From Halomonas sp. A40-4 (GTDB lineage Bacteria; Pseudomonadota; Gammaproteobacteria; Pseudomonadales; Halomonadaceae), in the NCBI RefSeq assembly GCF_015767635.1, contig NZ_CP065230.1, positions 2,046,001 through 2,110,000 of the forward strand: a DNA stretch of 64,000 bases, read 5' to 3'. How positions within the stretch are numbered: position 1 is the first letter of the stretch; each line of letters starts with the position of its first letter. Shown one piece after another: positions 22,226-32,094 of this stretch. Made by a program: the position numbers and the translations under genes. The notes beneath the pieces are model-generated. The model saw nothing but the letters and a program-made list of their open reading frames with translations. It had not been told where the DNA came from and searched no databases.

Positions 22226-22860
22226 GCACCCTCAACGCCATGCAGCGCGGTGCACTGACGTTAGGCCTGTTTGCCTTGATCACGGCGGGCAGTGTCGCCT
22301 CGCTGAGGGCATTGACTGCCGAGCGTATCGACGCGCACCAGCAAGCCTATCAGCAACGCCAGCGCCAGGCCGTTCTGCCCGAAGCCCTTACCCATCGGGC
22401 GACGGTATCCTCCGTTTCGTTGCCCGATGCTGAAAAACTCGGCTACCCCGGCGGTGTGACCGGCTGGCAAGTGGAAAACGATCAGCAACGCGCTGTCGTG
22501 TTACCGGTGGTCACCCGACGCGGCTATAACGGCGACATCCACCTGCTCGTGGGGCTTGATGAGCAACAGCGAATCAGTGGGGTTCGCGTCACCCGGCATC
22601 AGGAAACCCCAGGCCTGGGCGACGACATCGAGCGCCGCCGTAGCGATTGGATCACTGACTTCGATGGCTTACGCTTGGATTCGCTAGCCACCGAAGACTG
22701 GGCAGTACAAAAAGATGGCGGTCATTTTGATGCCTTTACTGGCGCCACCATTACCCCCCGAGCTGTGGTCGATGCTGTACACAGTGCCCTACAATATGCG
22801 GCCAACCATGCACTATTTGACAATACACCCAAGCGGCAAGCAGAGGAGCCAAAGCGATGA
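22222..22860 (+). CDS. rnfG: Rnf complex subunit G
   Basis: 212 aa, one N-terminal membrane helix followed by a periplasmic FMN-binding domain. Flavin is expected on the Thr of [28 protein letters not shown] is also typical. ATG 22222 overlaps the rnfD stop (ATGA) and fixes the start; the open frame extends further upstream only as a shadow of rnfD. Confidence 0.95.
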   Translation: MSTLNAMQRGALTLGLFALITAGSVASLRALTAERIDAHQQAYQQRQRQAVLPEALTHRATVSSVSLPDAEKLGYPGGVTGWQVENDQQRAVVLPVVTRRGYNGDIHLLVGLDEQQRISGVRVTRHQETPGLGDDIERRRSDWITDFDGLRLDSLATEDWAVQKDGGHFDAFTGATITPRAVVDAVHSALQYAANHALFDNTPKRQAEEPKR

Positions 22861-23558
22861 GCCAACTTGGCCAGCTTTCGCGTGAAGGACTGTGGTCAAA
22901 CAACCCGGCGCTGGTTCAACTGCTGGGGCTATGCCCGTTATTGGCTGTCAGTGCGAGCGTGGTCAATGCATTGGGGCTGGCCATGGCCACGCTGGTCGTC
23001 ATGGTCGGCGCCAGCACGACCGTATCGCTGATTCGTCACCAGGTCCCCAGCGCCGTCCGCCTGCCTGCCTTTGTGATGATTATTGCCGCCTTTGTCACCT
23101 GCGCTGAGCTCCTCATGGCCGCCTACGCCTACCCGCTTTATCAGGTGCTGGGGATTTTTATTCCGCTGATTGTGACCAACTGCGCCATTCTGGGCCGTGC
23201 CGAGGCGTTTGCCTCGCGCCAGCCAGTGTTACCTGCCGCCATTGATGGTTTGATGATGGGGCTCGGCTTTGGCGCTGTACTGGTGGTGTTAGGCGCATTA
23301 CGCGAACTGCTGGGCCAGGGGACGCTGTTCCGGGAAATGGCGCTATTGTTCGGGCCGATGGCCGATGGCTGGCGATTGACATTGATCGACGACTATCAGT
23401 TTCTGTTTTTTGTACTTCCTCCCGGCGCGTTTTTCGTCGCGGGGCTGCTGATCGCGCTGAAAAACAGCATTGACCAACGCCGTGAGGCATCGTCACAACC
23501 CAAGACCATCACCCCCCGTGAACAGCGCCGTGTCCGCGTCACGGGGACGATTAAATAA
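22857..23558 (+). CDS. rnfE: Rnf complex subunit E
   Basis: 233 aa with six predicted helices, paralogous to Rnf[21 protein letters not shown] and [18 protein letters not shown] are diagnostic, with the cluster-binding Cys in each half. ATG overlaps the rnfG stop. C-terminal ~35 residues are polar and cytoplasmic. Completes the membrane core of the complex. Confidence 0.95.
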   Translation: MSQLGQLSREGLWSNNPALVQLLGLCPLLAVSASVVNALGLAMATLVVMVGASTTVSLIRHQVPSAVRLPAFVMIIAAFVTCAELLMAAYAYPLYQVLGIFIPLIVTNCAILGRAEAFASRQPVLPAAIDGLMMGLGFGAVLVVLGALRELLGQGTLFREMALLFGPMADGWRLTLIDDYQFLFFVLPPGAFFVAGLLIALKNSIDQRREASSQPKTITPREQRRVRVTGTIK

Positions 23559-23572
23559 CCCAGAGACTGACC

Positions 23573-24211
23573 ATGAATGCCCAAAAGCGTCATGAAATTT
23601 TCGCCCGGCTGCAGGCAGAAAACCCTCACCCCACAACTGAGCTCAATTGGCATACGCCTTTCGAGTTGCTCGCCGCGGTGCTGCTCTCCGCCCAGGCCAC
23701 CGATGTAGGCGTCAACAAGGCAACCGCCAGCCTGTTCCCTGTCGCTAACACGCCCCAGGACATTATCGACCTGGGTATCGATGGCCTGAAAACCCATATC
23801 AAGACCATCGGCTTGTACAACACCAAGGCCGAAAACCTGATGAAAACCTGCCATCAACTGGTCGAACAGCACAATGGGGAAGTGCCTCAAACCCGTCCTG
23901 CGCTTGAGGCCTTGCCCGGCGTGGGACGCAAGACGGCTAACGTCATTTTGAATACGGCCTTCGGCCAACCGACCATGGCGGTGGATACGCACATTTTCCG
24001 GGTTGCCAATCGAACGGGCATTGCCAAGGGTAAAAACGTCGTCGAGGTAGAGCAAAAACTGTTGCGCCACGTGCCCAAGGATTTTCTGCAGGATGCTCAC
24101 CACTGGCTGATCCTGCACGGCCGTTATACGTGCGTTGCCCGCAAGCCGCGATGCGGCAGCTGCATCATTGAAGATCTATGCGACTATAAAGAAAAAACCG
24201 AGATTGCTTGA
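23573..24211 (+). CDS. nth: Endonuclease III, DNA glycosylase/AP lyase
   Basis: 212 aa (E. coli 211). Removes oxidised pyrimidines and nicks abasic sites. Helix-hairpin-helix LPGVGRKTANVIL with catalytic Lys120, Asp138 in MAVDTHIFRV, and the C-terminal 4Fe-4S loop Cys-x6-Cys-x2-Cys-x5-Cys (CVARKPRCGSC then C). Fourteen bp after rnfE, the same order as rsxABCDGE-nth in E. coli; both parts use iron-sulfur clusters. Its stop directly abuts the stop of the convergent next gene. Confidence 0.96.
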   Translation: MNAQKRHEIFARLQAENPHPTTELNWHTPFELLAAVLLSAQATDVGVNKATASLFPVANTPQDIIDLGIDGLKTHIKTIGLYNTKAENLMKTCHQLVEQHNGEVPQTRPALEALPGVGRKTANVILNTAFGQPTMAVDTHIFRVANRTGIAKGKNVVEVEQKLLRHVPKDFLQDAHHWLILHGRYTCVARKPRCGSCIIEDLCDYKEKTEIA

Positions 24212-25303
24212 TCACTCAAATGCATCTTCCTCCAGCAGGGACGAATAGGCCGCCTGCCATGCTGGCCACTCCCATTGAGCCGTATTCAATGGCTCCGGTT
24301 GGTCTGTCGGCGTTGTAAGCCAGCGGTACAACTGATCGTAAAGCCCACCTCGGGTGCCATCGTAACGATACGCCTTGGGGTAAAGTGCCGGGAAGCAAAG
24401 ACGGTCTGGCACTAACGGTCGTGCGCCACGCTGGGCCGCCTCCATGATCGCCAACCCTTGAAACTCGTGCCACGTCGTTGACACCACGATACCGGCTTTA
24501 TCCAACTCGGCCTGATAATGCCCTTCCGGCAGCGGCCCCCAGGCGGTGATATGTGACGCAAGTCGTTGCTCCGCCTCGGCAAAAATCGGCGGGACATGAC
24601 GAAAGCGTTGCCCCACCACTGCAAGCTCGAAGGCCACACCCTGGCCGCTCAGTTCAAAAAGCACCTCGAAAAAGTCCTCAGGGTTCTTGTCGTACTCCCA
24701 GCGGTGGTTCCATAGAATTCGCCGGGGATGGCGCTGGCCGTGGTACCCGCCATCAAGGGGCATGATCGGGACAGGCAGTATTCTGGCGCGTTGTCGCAGC
24801 GCCTCAAGAGGTTTTACCGCCGGTACATTCTCGGGCATCCTTTTTAAAAAGGCGCGCGCGCCATCGACAAAGGAGTCGCGGTTATAGGCGGTATTAAAAA
24901 TCACCGTATCGGCCGCCAGAGCGGAATACAGATTGACCATTCTGCCTTCCACCGAGGAGTGCTGCGCTTCCGACACAGGGTAGGCAAACTGGTTCTCATG
25001 AAAATAGATGATCTTGTGCGCCTGGCCCAGCGAAGGGAACAAGCCGATTAACGTCGCCAGGTCCACCATCGAGGTTACCAGCACCACATCATAGGACTGA
25101 CTCAGCGTTCCCCGCTCTTTAAGCAGCCATGTTAATGGGTTACCACGGACACGCCAGCGAAAATGCCGCGCTGGCAAGCGCAGTTGCGTCCACTCGACAG
25201 TCTCGACGTGACGAATCACGCTGTCGGCCCAGTAGCGATGGCTCACGGCATCATAGGCGGATAGCAATAAAACCCGCTTCCGGCGATTCAAGGGAGCGTT
25301 CAT
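24212..25303 (-). CDS. Glycosyltransferase of the tRNA-queuosine mannosyltransferase (QTMAN/GTDC1, DUF3524) family
   Basis: 363 aa. N-terminal VLLLSAYDAVSHRYWADSV, then KIIYFHENQFAYPVSE and FNTAYNRDSF are signatures of the GTDC1-like group. The C-terminal half has a GT-B GT4-type donor site (HEFQGLAIMEAAQRGARPLVP). The vertebrate member adds mannose to queuosine in tRNA-Asp; bacterial members carry the same domain but I know of no characterised one. No signal peptide, so cytoplasmic. It is convergent with nth with no gap between stop codons. Family call is firm, substrate is inference. Confidence 0.72.
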   Translation of the reverse strand: MNAPLNRRKRVLLLSAYDAVSHRYWADSVIRHVETVEWTQLRLPARHFRWRVRGNPLTWLLKERGTLSQSYDVVLVTSMVDLATLIGLFPSLGQAHKIIYFHENQFAYPVSEAQHSSVEGRMVNLYSALAADTVIFNTAYNRDSFVDGARAFLKRMPENVPAVKPLEALRQRARILPVPIMPLDGGYHGQRHPRRILWNHRWEYDKNPEDFFEVLFELSGQGVAFELAVVGQRFRHVPPIFAEAEQRLASHITAWGPLPEGHYQAELDKAGIVVSTTWHEFQGLAIMEAAQRGARPLVPDRLCFPALYPKAYRYDGTRGGLYDQLYRWLTTPTDQPEPLNTAQWEWPAWQAAYSSLLEEDAFE

Positions 25304-25506
25304 TAGGGTCTCGTTGGGTAGCGTTAATACAATTGTGTAATACCCAGGCGTTGCTTGTCATCACAGCCGCAGGCTACCTATTGAAAATCCACAGCCATCG
25401 CTTTGTTACCAAGGTCGTCTTGGCGCAGCCAGCTCGCCTACCTACACTCAGGCTAATAACCGGGCAACTCGGTCCGCCCCAACACCTTTAATCCATGGAG
25501 AGCACA

Positions 25507-25881
25507 ATGGCCAGAGTGCTTGTGGTCGATGACGAACCCAACATCTTAATCTCGCTTGAGTTTCTTATGCAGCAAGGAGGCTTCGAGGTCATGACGGCAG
25601 AAGACGGCGAGCAAGCACTTGTGCATGTGCAACAAAGCAAGCCGGATCTAATCTTGCTGGACATCAGCTTACCGGGTATCAGTGGGTTCGATGTACTGGA
25701 GCAGTTACGCCAAGCCCCCGACACTGCAACACTCCCCATCATTATGTTGACCGCCCATGGCCGCGAGGTGGAGCGGGAAAAAGGCATGGCACTGGGAGCT
25801 GATGATTACATTACCAAGCCTTTCTCTACCCAGGCACTGGTCGAAAAAGTCAACGCACTGCTGACAGGAAACAACCCATGA
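25507..25881 (+). CDS. Single-domain response regulator (CheY-like)
   Basis: 124 aa receiver domain only, no output domain. Acidic pair in VVDDEPN, phospho-acceptor Asp in [10 protein letters not shown], switch Thr in MLTAHG and Lys in ITKPFS are all present, so it should be phosphorylatable. ATG 25507 is preceded by GGAG with good spacing; an ATG 12 bp upstream has no site. It overlaps the next gene (ATGA), so the natural donor is the histidine kinase four genes down. Confidence 0.92.
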   Translation: MARVLVVDDEPNILISLEFLMQQGGFEVMTAEDGEQALVHVQQSKPDLILLDISLPGISGFDVLEQLRQAPDTATLPIIMLTAHGREVEREKGMALGADDYITKPFSTQALVEKVNALLTGNNP

Positions 25882-27941
25882 CAAGAGGTGGGCTGCCCAA
25901 ACGCCAGCGATTGATTGGCCTGTGGCTTCTGCTTAGCGGCATCAGCCTGCTGGGCGGGGCTGTCTTTGCTGCGTGGCTGGATGCCCAATTGGCGCCAAGT
26001 GGGGCGACGCGAGTCGCCTTGTGGCTGGGCAGTTTCTCTGGCGGCGCCACGATTTTCCTGGCGGGGTTGCTGCTTGAACGCATGCTGTTCACCCCCTTGC
26101 GCCACCTGCAGGTCCAATTGGCACGCCTGGTGGCCAACCCCGATGCACGCGATGAATACCCGCCCGAAGGCTGGCTAAAAGGCTTGGGGCCAGACCTTAA
26201 GCGGGTCCGCGAGAGCTGGCGTGAAGACCGCAGTCGCCTGGCCACGGCGCATACCGAAGGCGCGCGCAGCGCCGCCAAAATTCGCCAGGAGCTTGAAACC
26301 CTGTTGCAGGTGCTCGAAACACCTCTCCTGCTATGTGACCATCATCGTCGTGTGATGCTGTTCAATCAGGCAGCCGAAGACTTTTTCGCCGATAATACCG
26401 GCCTCGGCCTGGGCAAACGCCTGGAAGCGCTACTGCCGGTAGCGAGCTTGCAGCAGGCGATCAGCCAGCTACCCAACGATGGCGCCCCCCGTGAGCTGCT
26501 TTCTCCTTGTGACAACCGCTGGCTAAAGGTCATTTTACGCCGCGTCCCGGGTAGCGATGGCGAAACGCTGTTGACGTTCAGTGACGCGACCGCCTCCTGG
26601 TCGAACGAAATGGGGGTAAGAGCGGAGCTTGCTGACATGTTGACGCCCCTTCGCCAGCATACCGCGAGCCTGACCAGTGCCGCGGACGCGCTGATCCAGC
26701 TTCGTCATCAAGGCGACCTGGAAACCTCATCGCTACGCCAGCGTCTTGAACGCGTCATCCAGGAGGAAGGCGCCACACTTGGCGACAACGTTGCCCAAAT
26801 CGGCCAGCTACTGGATGCCATGCAGCATCAGGGCGAACGCCTGACCCCCATGTGGTCAAACGACTTCTGGCAAGCCCTGGACGAACGCCTTGACCCCGAG
26901 CACCGCCTGATTACCCCCGTCGGCATGCCTGCCTGGTTCAAGGGCGACGCGCCGGCTCTGATTGCGCTGTTTGATTCGCTGGTCAAGCATCTCAATGCGC
27001 ACCTGCCCGACAGCGGCTTTGAAGGCGAGATGTGCCTGGGTAATAAGCGTGTCTATCTAGACCTTATCTGGCAGGGCAAGGCGTTACCCGAGCATGAGCT
27101 GGCCGAGTGGCGGCAACAACCGCTGCCTTCTCTGCCGCTGAGCCCCATCGTTTCCGACGTACTGCGCCAGCATGCCAGCGATATCTGGAGCCTGACCGAC
27201 GATGATGGCGTTCATGCCCGCCTGCGCCTTCCACTACCCGCCATGGACCGTGTAGGCGCCCCACGAGAAACCGCCCCGCCGCGCCCCGAATTCCATGACT
27301 TTGGGATTGCCGACCTGCCACCGCCGGATGAAGCTCTCGCCAGCCGCTCGCTGCGCAGCCTGGACGTGGTGGCATTTGATACCGAAACCACCGGGCTTGA
27401 ACTGCGCCGAGGGGATACCGTGATCAGCCTTGGGGCCTGCCGCGTGGTTAACGCACGCCTGCTGGCAAGCGACGTCTTCGATCAAAAAGTGGATCCCAAG
27501 CGGCCTATTCCGCTGGCCAGTACCGCCATTCACGGCCTTACCGATGCCGATGTGGCCGGCGCGCCCCCCCTGGATATTGTGCTTAGCCGTTTTCGCGACT
27601 ATGCCGGTGAAGCGGTACTGCTGGCCCATAATGCCGCTTTTGACTTACTCGCCATCAGTCATCAAGGGGTGACCTTTGATCTCCCCGTGATCGACACCCT
27701 CCTCATCTCGCGCGCACTGGACGAAGCGCTGGATGGACACGACCTGGATAGCCTCGCCGAGCGCTACGACCTGGCCTTCCCGCCCGGCACACGTCACACG
27801 GCGTTGGGTGATGCGCGCGTCACCGCCGAACTCTGGCTTGCCCTGCTACCACGCCTGGAAGCCCGAGGCATCAATACTCTGGAGCAACTACTTGCCCTCC
27901 AGGCCAATGCCTTCGACCGAGAGGATGCCAGCGCCTCATGA
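25878..27941 (+). CDS. Membrane pseudo-histidine-kinase fused to a DnaQ-like 3'-5' exonuclease
   Basis: 687 aa. Two membrane helices (about 12-33 and 45-65), a HAMP-like linker, a PAS-like region (~138-235), then a segment resembling a kinase core: [10 protein letters not shown] aligns with HELRTPL but Ala252 replaces the phospho-His, and a C-terminal [17 protein letters not shown] stretch resembles the end of an ATPase domain without its glycine boxes. Residues ~497-670 form a DEDDh exonuclease with complete motifs: FDTETTG (Asp501, Glu503), HNAAFD (Asp589), HTALGD (His640, Asp645). The exonuclease should be active in the cytoplasm and the kinase dead. Overlaps neighbours on both sides. Similar exonuclease genes occur beside acetate permease genes in other gammaproteobacteria (from memory). 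Confidence 0.85.
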   Translation: MTRGGLPKRQRLIGLWLLLSGISLLGGAVFAAWLDAQLAPSGATRVALWLGSFSGGATIFLAGLLLERMLFTPLRHLQVQLARLVANPDARDEYPPEGWLKGLGPDLKRVRESWREDRSRLATAHTEGARSAAKIRQELETLLQVLETPLLLCDHHRRVMLFNQAAEDFFADNTGLGLGKRLEALLPVASLQQAISQLPNDGAPRELLSPCDNRWLKVILRRVPGSDGETLLTFSDATASWSNEMGVRAELADMLTPLRQHTASLTSAADALIQLRHQGDLETSSLRQRLERVIQEEGATLGDNVAQIGQLLDAMQHQGERLTPMWSNDFWQALDERLDPEHRLITPVGMPAWFKGDAPALIALFDSLVKHLNAHLPDSGFEGEMCLGNKRVYLDLIWQGKALPEHELAEWRQQPLPSLPLSPIVSDVLRQHASDIWSLTDDDGVHARLRLPLPAMDRVGAPRETAPPRPEFHDFGIADLPPPDEALASRSLRSLDVVAFDTETTGLELRRGDTVISLGACRVVNARLLASDVFDQKVDPKRPIPLASTAIHGLTDADVAGAPPLDIVLSRFRDYAGEAVLLAHNAAFDLLAISHQGVTFDLPVIDTLLISRALDEALDGHDLDSLAERYDLAFPPGTRHTALGDARVTAELWLALLPRLEARGINTLEQLLALQANAFDREDASAS

Positions 27942-28147
27942 CACCTTCAGGCCCTCAATCACGCAAAACAGAACGCCTGGTCGCTCTAGTTGCCATTGCC
28001 TTGGTGCTGTTTTGCCCGCCGCTGATCATTGTGGTTGACCGCCTTCCCTCACCCCACATTGGCTGGCTATCCCTGTATCTATTTAGCGCCTGGGCAATCA
28101 TCATCGGCCTGGCGGCATGGCTGATGGAACACCGTGCAGGCCGCTGA
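27938..28147 (+). CDS. Small two-helix membrane protein
   Basis: 69 aa with two predicted membrane helices (LVALVAIALVLFCPPLIIVV and LSLYLFSAWAIIIGLAAWLM). It overlaps the upstream stop (ATGA) and ends 2 bp before the symporter-kinase gene. Position and size recall CbrX, the short reading frame coupled to cbrA in Pseudomonas, and the small partner subunits of some sodium/solute symporters. No family can be named with certainty. Confidence 0.75.
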   Translation: MTPSGPQSRKTERLVALVAIALVLFCPPLIIVVDRLPSPHIGWLSLYLFSAWAIIIGLAAWLMEHRAGR

Positions 28148-28149
28148 CC

Positions 28150-30921
28150 ATGCGCACTGACCCTATTATTCTGGGCACCGCCTTTGGTTATCTGGCCCTG
28201 CTGTTCGTGGTCGCTGCCTGGGGAGATCGTCGCGCAGAACAGGGCCGGTCACTGATCGGCTCCCCCACGGTTTATGCGCTTTCCATCGCCGTTTACTGCA
28301 CTGCCTGGACCTTCTACGGCAGCGTGGGGCGTGCCGCCGAGCATGGGCCCAGTTTTTTGCTCATTTATCTGGGGCCCACGCTTGCAATGCTGCTGTCGCC
28401 CTTTATCATCCGCAAAATGGTGCGCATCGCCGCTCGCCAGCGCATCACATCGATTGCCGACTTTATCAGTGCCCGCTACGGCAAAAGCAGCAGCCTCGGC
28501 GCCCTCGTCGCCTTGATGGCCCTGATCAGCATCACGCCCTACATCGCCTTGCAGTTAAAAGCGATCACCGTCAGCCATGCGGTGCTGATCAACTACCCCG
28601 CAGCGGCCGACACCACCCTTGTCGATGAACACTTCTGGATGGATAAGTCGCTCTGGGTCGCTCTGGTTCTGGCCGTTTTCATCATCCTGTTTGGTACCCG
28701 CCACCTGGATGCCAGCGAACGCCATGAGGGCATGGTGGCAGCCATTGCGCTGGAGTCGATCGTCAAGCTGGTGGCGTTCATGGCCGTCGGCGTGTTCGTC
28801 GTCTTTGTCATGTTTGAAGGGCCTGGCGCGCTGTTTGACCAGGTGGCCGCAACGCCCGGCCTGGCCGGCAGCATGCGCCTGGATAGTGTGCCTGGCGGCG
28901 CGACCGGCTGGGTAGGCATGCTGGTACTGGCTTTTCTGGCCTTTTTAACCCTACCGCGCCAGTTTCAGGTCCTGGTTGTCGAGAATGTCGATGAGCAGCA
29001 TCTCACCCGGGCAAGCTGGCTGTTCCCGCTGTATATGCTGCTGATCAATCTGTTCGTGATTCCCATTGCGTTGGCGGGACTGCTCCTGGGCGTGAGCGCT
29101 GGCGACCCCGACAGCTTTGTGTTGACGCTGCCACTTTCCGCCGGGCTGGAAGGGCTGCCCTTGCTGGTATTTATAGGCGGTCTCTCGGCCGCCACCGGCA
29201 TGGTCATCGTCGAGACGATTGCGCTTTCCACCATGGTCAGCAACCAGTTGGTCATGCCGCTGCTGTTGCGCTCGCGGCGGCTGCACCTGAGCACCAAGGG
29301 CGAGCTTGCTGGCTGGCTGCTCGGCATCCGCCGGGTGGCCATTGTGCTGATTCTTCTTCTCGGCTACCTCTACCATGCGCTGATTGGCGACTCCTATAGC
29401 CTGGTCACTATTGGATTGGTGTCCTTTGCCGGCGCGGCTCAGTTCGCCCCGGCGCTGCTCATCGGCCTTTATTGGCGTGGTGCCACTCGCCAGGGCGCCG
29501 CTGCAGGATTAATCGCGGGTTTCGTGGTCTGGTGTTATACGCTGCTGCTGCCAGGCTTTGCCCAGTCCGGCTGGTTGGATGCCGGATTGCTTACCGAGGG
29601 TCCCTGGGGAATCGCCTGGCTGATCCCCTATGGGTTATTCGGTCTCGAAGACTGGGATATTTATACCCATTCGCTACTCTGGAGCATGCTGGCCAACGTC
29701 GGGCTATTGGTGGGTGTTTCGTTATTTACCCGCCCCACACCACTTGAACAGACCCAGGCAGCACTGTTCACCGAAGCGATGCACCCCAACCTGCAAACCG
29801 CCCCACTCTGGCGAGGGCAAACGACGCAAGGGGCGCTTAGCGAGTTGCTCATTCGCTACCTAGGCAACCAGGCAACGCGGCGCGTCTTCCGTCAGAACCG
29901 CGCCGACAATGCCTTCGCAGCAGATGAGCCCGCCAACGCCGAGCTGATTACCCGCGCCGAGCAGGCCCTTGCCGGGTCGCTGGGCAGCGCCTCTGCCCGG
30001 GTTCTGATCAACTCGGTGGTACGCGGCGAAGCGCTGGATATCGAGTCGATTCTGAGCATTCTGGATACCACCTCGCAAACCCTTGAGTACAACCGCCGCC
30101 TGGAGCAAAAGTCCCAAGAGTTGGCGCAAATCGGCGAAGAATTACGCGCTGCAAATGAACGGCTGCGCGAGCTGGACCGATTGAAGGATGAGTTTGTCGC
30201 CATGGTCAGCCATGAACTGCGCACACCGCTCACCTCGATCCGCGCCTTTGCGGAGATTCTGCGTGATAACAGCGAGCTACCCGACGAAAAGCGCCAGCAC
30301 TTTCTGGGCGTCATCGTTCATGAAAGCCAGCGACTATCCCGCCTGATAGAAGAGATTCTGGATCTTGCCAGATTGGAGAGCGGCCGCTTAACGCTTAACC
30401 CGGTGCCTCTTGACCTGGCTGCGCTGGCGCGGCGCAGTGTGGATACCATTGCACACCTGCATCAAGAACGCGGGATCAAGCTTGAGATGAGTCTTGAGGC
30501 CGACCCGGCCATGGTGATCGGCGATCAGGACCGCCTGGAACAGGTAATCATCAATCTGCTCGATAACGCGGGCAAGTTTGCTGATCGCCATCAGCCCATG
30601 GTGCGCCTGAGCCTATACCGTCACCGCCATCATTTCCGCTTAAGCGTGGAAGATAACGGCGCGGGAATTAGCGTTGATGAGCGCGAGCGGGTATTTGAAA
30701 AATTCCATCAGATACAGCAGGACGGCGATATCCCCCACGGCCGCCCCAAGGGAAGCGGGCTCGGGCTACCCATCAGCCGGGGCATTATTGCCCATCTGGG
30801 TGGACGCCTCTGGGTTGAAGATGCCAGAACTCTGGGCGGTGCATGCCTGACACTGGAGCTGCCGCCCGCCCCTGATCACCCTACGACGACAGAATCATCG
30901 GCATCGCCGTCATCGCCATAA
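28150..30921 (+). CDS. Sodium/solute symporter-type sensor histidine kinase (CbrA/CrbS-like)
   Basis: 923 aa. Residues 1-~540 form about 13 membrane helices of the SSS family (YALSIAVYCTAWTFYGSVG, ITSIADFISARYGKS). A STAC-like linker follows (LLIRYLGNQATRRVF), then a coiled coil, HisKA with phospho-His688 in VSHELRTPLTS, and an ATPase domain with the N box NLLDNAGKFA, G1 VEDNGAGIS and G2 GSGLGLPIS. CbrA and CrbS relatives link nutrient (histidine, acetate) sensing to gene control. No own output domain; the likely partner is the receiver protein at the head of the operon. ATG 28150 chosen 2 bp after the previous stop. Confidence 0.9.
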   Translation: MRTDPIILGTAFGYLALLFVVAAWGDRRAEQGRSLIGSPTVYALSIAVYCTAWTFYGSVGRAAEHGPSFLLIYLGPTLAMLLSPFIIRKMVRIAARQRITSIADFISARYGKSSSLGALVALMALISITPYIALQLKAITVSHAVLINYPAAADTTLVDEHFWMDKSLWVALVLAVFIILFGTRHLDASERHEGMVAAIALESIVKLVAFMAVGVFVVFVMFEGPGALFDQVAATPGLAGSMRLDSVPGGATGWVGMLVLAFLAFLTLPRQFQVLVVENVDEQHLTRASWLFPLYMLLINLFVIPIALAGLLLGVSAGDPDSFVLTLPLSAGLEGLPLLVFIGGLSAATGMVIVETIALSTMVSNQLVMPLLLRSRRLHLSTKGELAGWLLGIRRVAIVLILLLGYLYHALIGDSYSLVTIGLVSFAGAAQFAPALLIGLYWRGATRQGAAAGLIAGFVVWCYTLLLPGFAQSGWLDAGLLTEGPWGIAWLIPYGLFGLEDWDIYTHSLLWSMLANVGLLVGVSLFTRPTPLEQTQAALFTEAMHPNLQTAPLWRGQTTQGALSELLIRYLGNQATRRVFRQNRADNAFAADEPANAELITRAEQALAGSLGSASARVLINSVVRGEALDIESILSILDTTSQTLEYNRRLEQKSQELAQIGEELRAANERLRELDRLKDEFVAMVSHELRTPLTSIRAFAEILRDNSELPDEKRQHFLGVIVHESQRLSRLIEEILDLARLESGRLTLNPVPLDLAALARRSVDTIAHLHQERGIKLEMSLEADPAMVIGDQDRLEQVIINLLDNAGKFADRHQPMVRLSLYRHRHHFRLSVEDNGAGISVDERERVFEKFHQIQQDGDIPHGRPKGSGLGLPISRGIIAHLGGRLWVEDARTLGGACLTLELPPAPDHPTTTESSASPSSP

Positions 30922-30933
30922 TCCCACCGCTTG

Positions 30934-32061
30934 CTAGGCCGCTCTCACCTGCTTTACAAACGCCTTGATCTGCTGGAGGTCGAACTTTAACAGCAGTTGC
31001 TCATCTTCGCGCAGACGGTGCACATCAATCCACCCGTCAGCAACATGGCCGCCCGCCTTGTTGTATCGCTGCTGATCCAGTAATCGCTGCTGTAAGCGCT
31101 CAAAGGCTGCCAGGAGCATGTCTGATTGCGACGCTGTCAGCACCTCTGCGGCATGGCTGAGCGCAACCAGCCGTTCCCGAGTGCCTATTTCATGGCGTTG
31201 GTGGCGAACACAAAGCAAGCGCACGGCACTGATCAGCGGCATTAACCCCTGCTGTTTCAGGTTGACAGCCTGCTCGTGGGGTGCCGCAAGACCGGGGCTT
31301 GAGGCGATCCGCCCGAAGCGATCCACCGCCACCGGCAGCTCGTCAAGCAATGCGGCCATCTCGTGCATGAACAGGGAGGCCTTGGGCAACGTCGCCGCGA
31401 TGCTTTCAGCCAGTTGTTCTGCCAGCGCGGGATTGCCCGCAACCGGTGAAAAATCAAGCAGAATATTAGTCTGCTGTACCCGTTTTACCCGCCGGTCGGC
31501 ACTCCAGATTGACAGCTGCGCGCGCCATTCGCTCAACCGCTTGCGCCACATCGGCCAGCGCGCCATCACGTGGCCTCGGCACAGTGGTATACCTGCCTCG
31601 TCCAGGCGATTGGTAAACCGCTCGCCTAATGCTTGAAAGTAGCCGTCGATCTCGACGTGTCGATGGTCGGGATAGTCGTCAATAATCAGTGCGTTATCCT
31701 GGTCGGGACCCAGTAAACTCTCGTAGCGCGCTGCAGAGCCTAACAGCAGGACGCAGTAGTCGACTGGCGGTTCCCCCCAGCCTTGTGCGCGCATTTCGTC
31801 AAGCGATAGCGAAATCGCCTGGCGGTAAAGCATGGCGTTATGGTCACTGATCACCTCACTAATGCGCCAGGCTGGCAGATCGTAGTGAACCAGTGATTCA
31901 GCCAGGGACAGCTGCCACGCATGCGCATCGGCTAACGAGGTAAGCGGCGAAGAAAGATGGGTTGAAAGGTGGCTCAACGGCGCGGTGAGCGCCGATAGCT
32001 TGAGCGTCCCGTCATCAGTAAACAGGGAGCGCCAGGGTGAGGCTTGGTGGACAACCCGCAT
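30934..32061 (-). CDS. DUF294-type putative nucleotidyltransferase
   Basis: 375 aa. LLLGSAARYESLLGPDQDNALII near residue 105 is the DUF294/GlnD-like nucleotidyltransferase site (Gly-Ser, then Asp-Gln-Asp), with an N-terminal four-helix part and a C-terminal DUF294_C-like helical domain. Usual CBS or cyclic-nucleotide domains at the N-terminus are absent. The family is often encoded next to acetate transporters and exonuclease genes; its substrate is unknown. Convergent with the kinase gene, 12 bp apart. Confidence 0.82.
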   Translation of the reverse strand: MRVVHQASPWRSLFTDDGTLKLSALTAPLSHLSTHLSSPLTSLADAHAWQLSLAESLVHYDLPAWRISEVISDHNAMLYRQAISLSLDEMRAQGWGEPPVDYCVLLLGSAARYESLLGPDQDNALIIDDYPDHRHVEIDGYFQALGERFTNRLDEAGIPLCRGHVMARWPMWRKRLSEWRAQLSIWSADRRVKRVQQTNILLDFSPVAGNPALAEQLAESIAATLPKASLFMHEMAALLDELPVAVDRFGRIASSPGLAAPHEQAVNLKQQGLMPLISAVRLLCVRHQRHEIGTRERLVALSHAAEVLTASQSDMLLAAFERLQQRLLDQQRYNKAGGHVADGWIDVHRLREDEQLLLKFDLQQIKAFVKQVRAA

Positions 32062-32094
32062 ACGCCTCTCCTTAACGTTACAGCCGCCTCTCCG

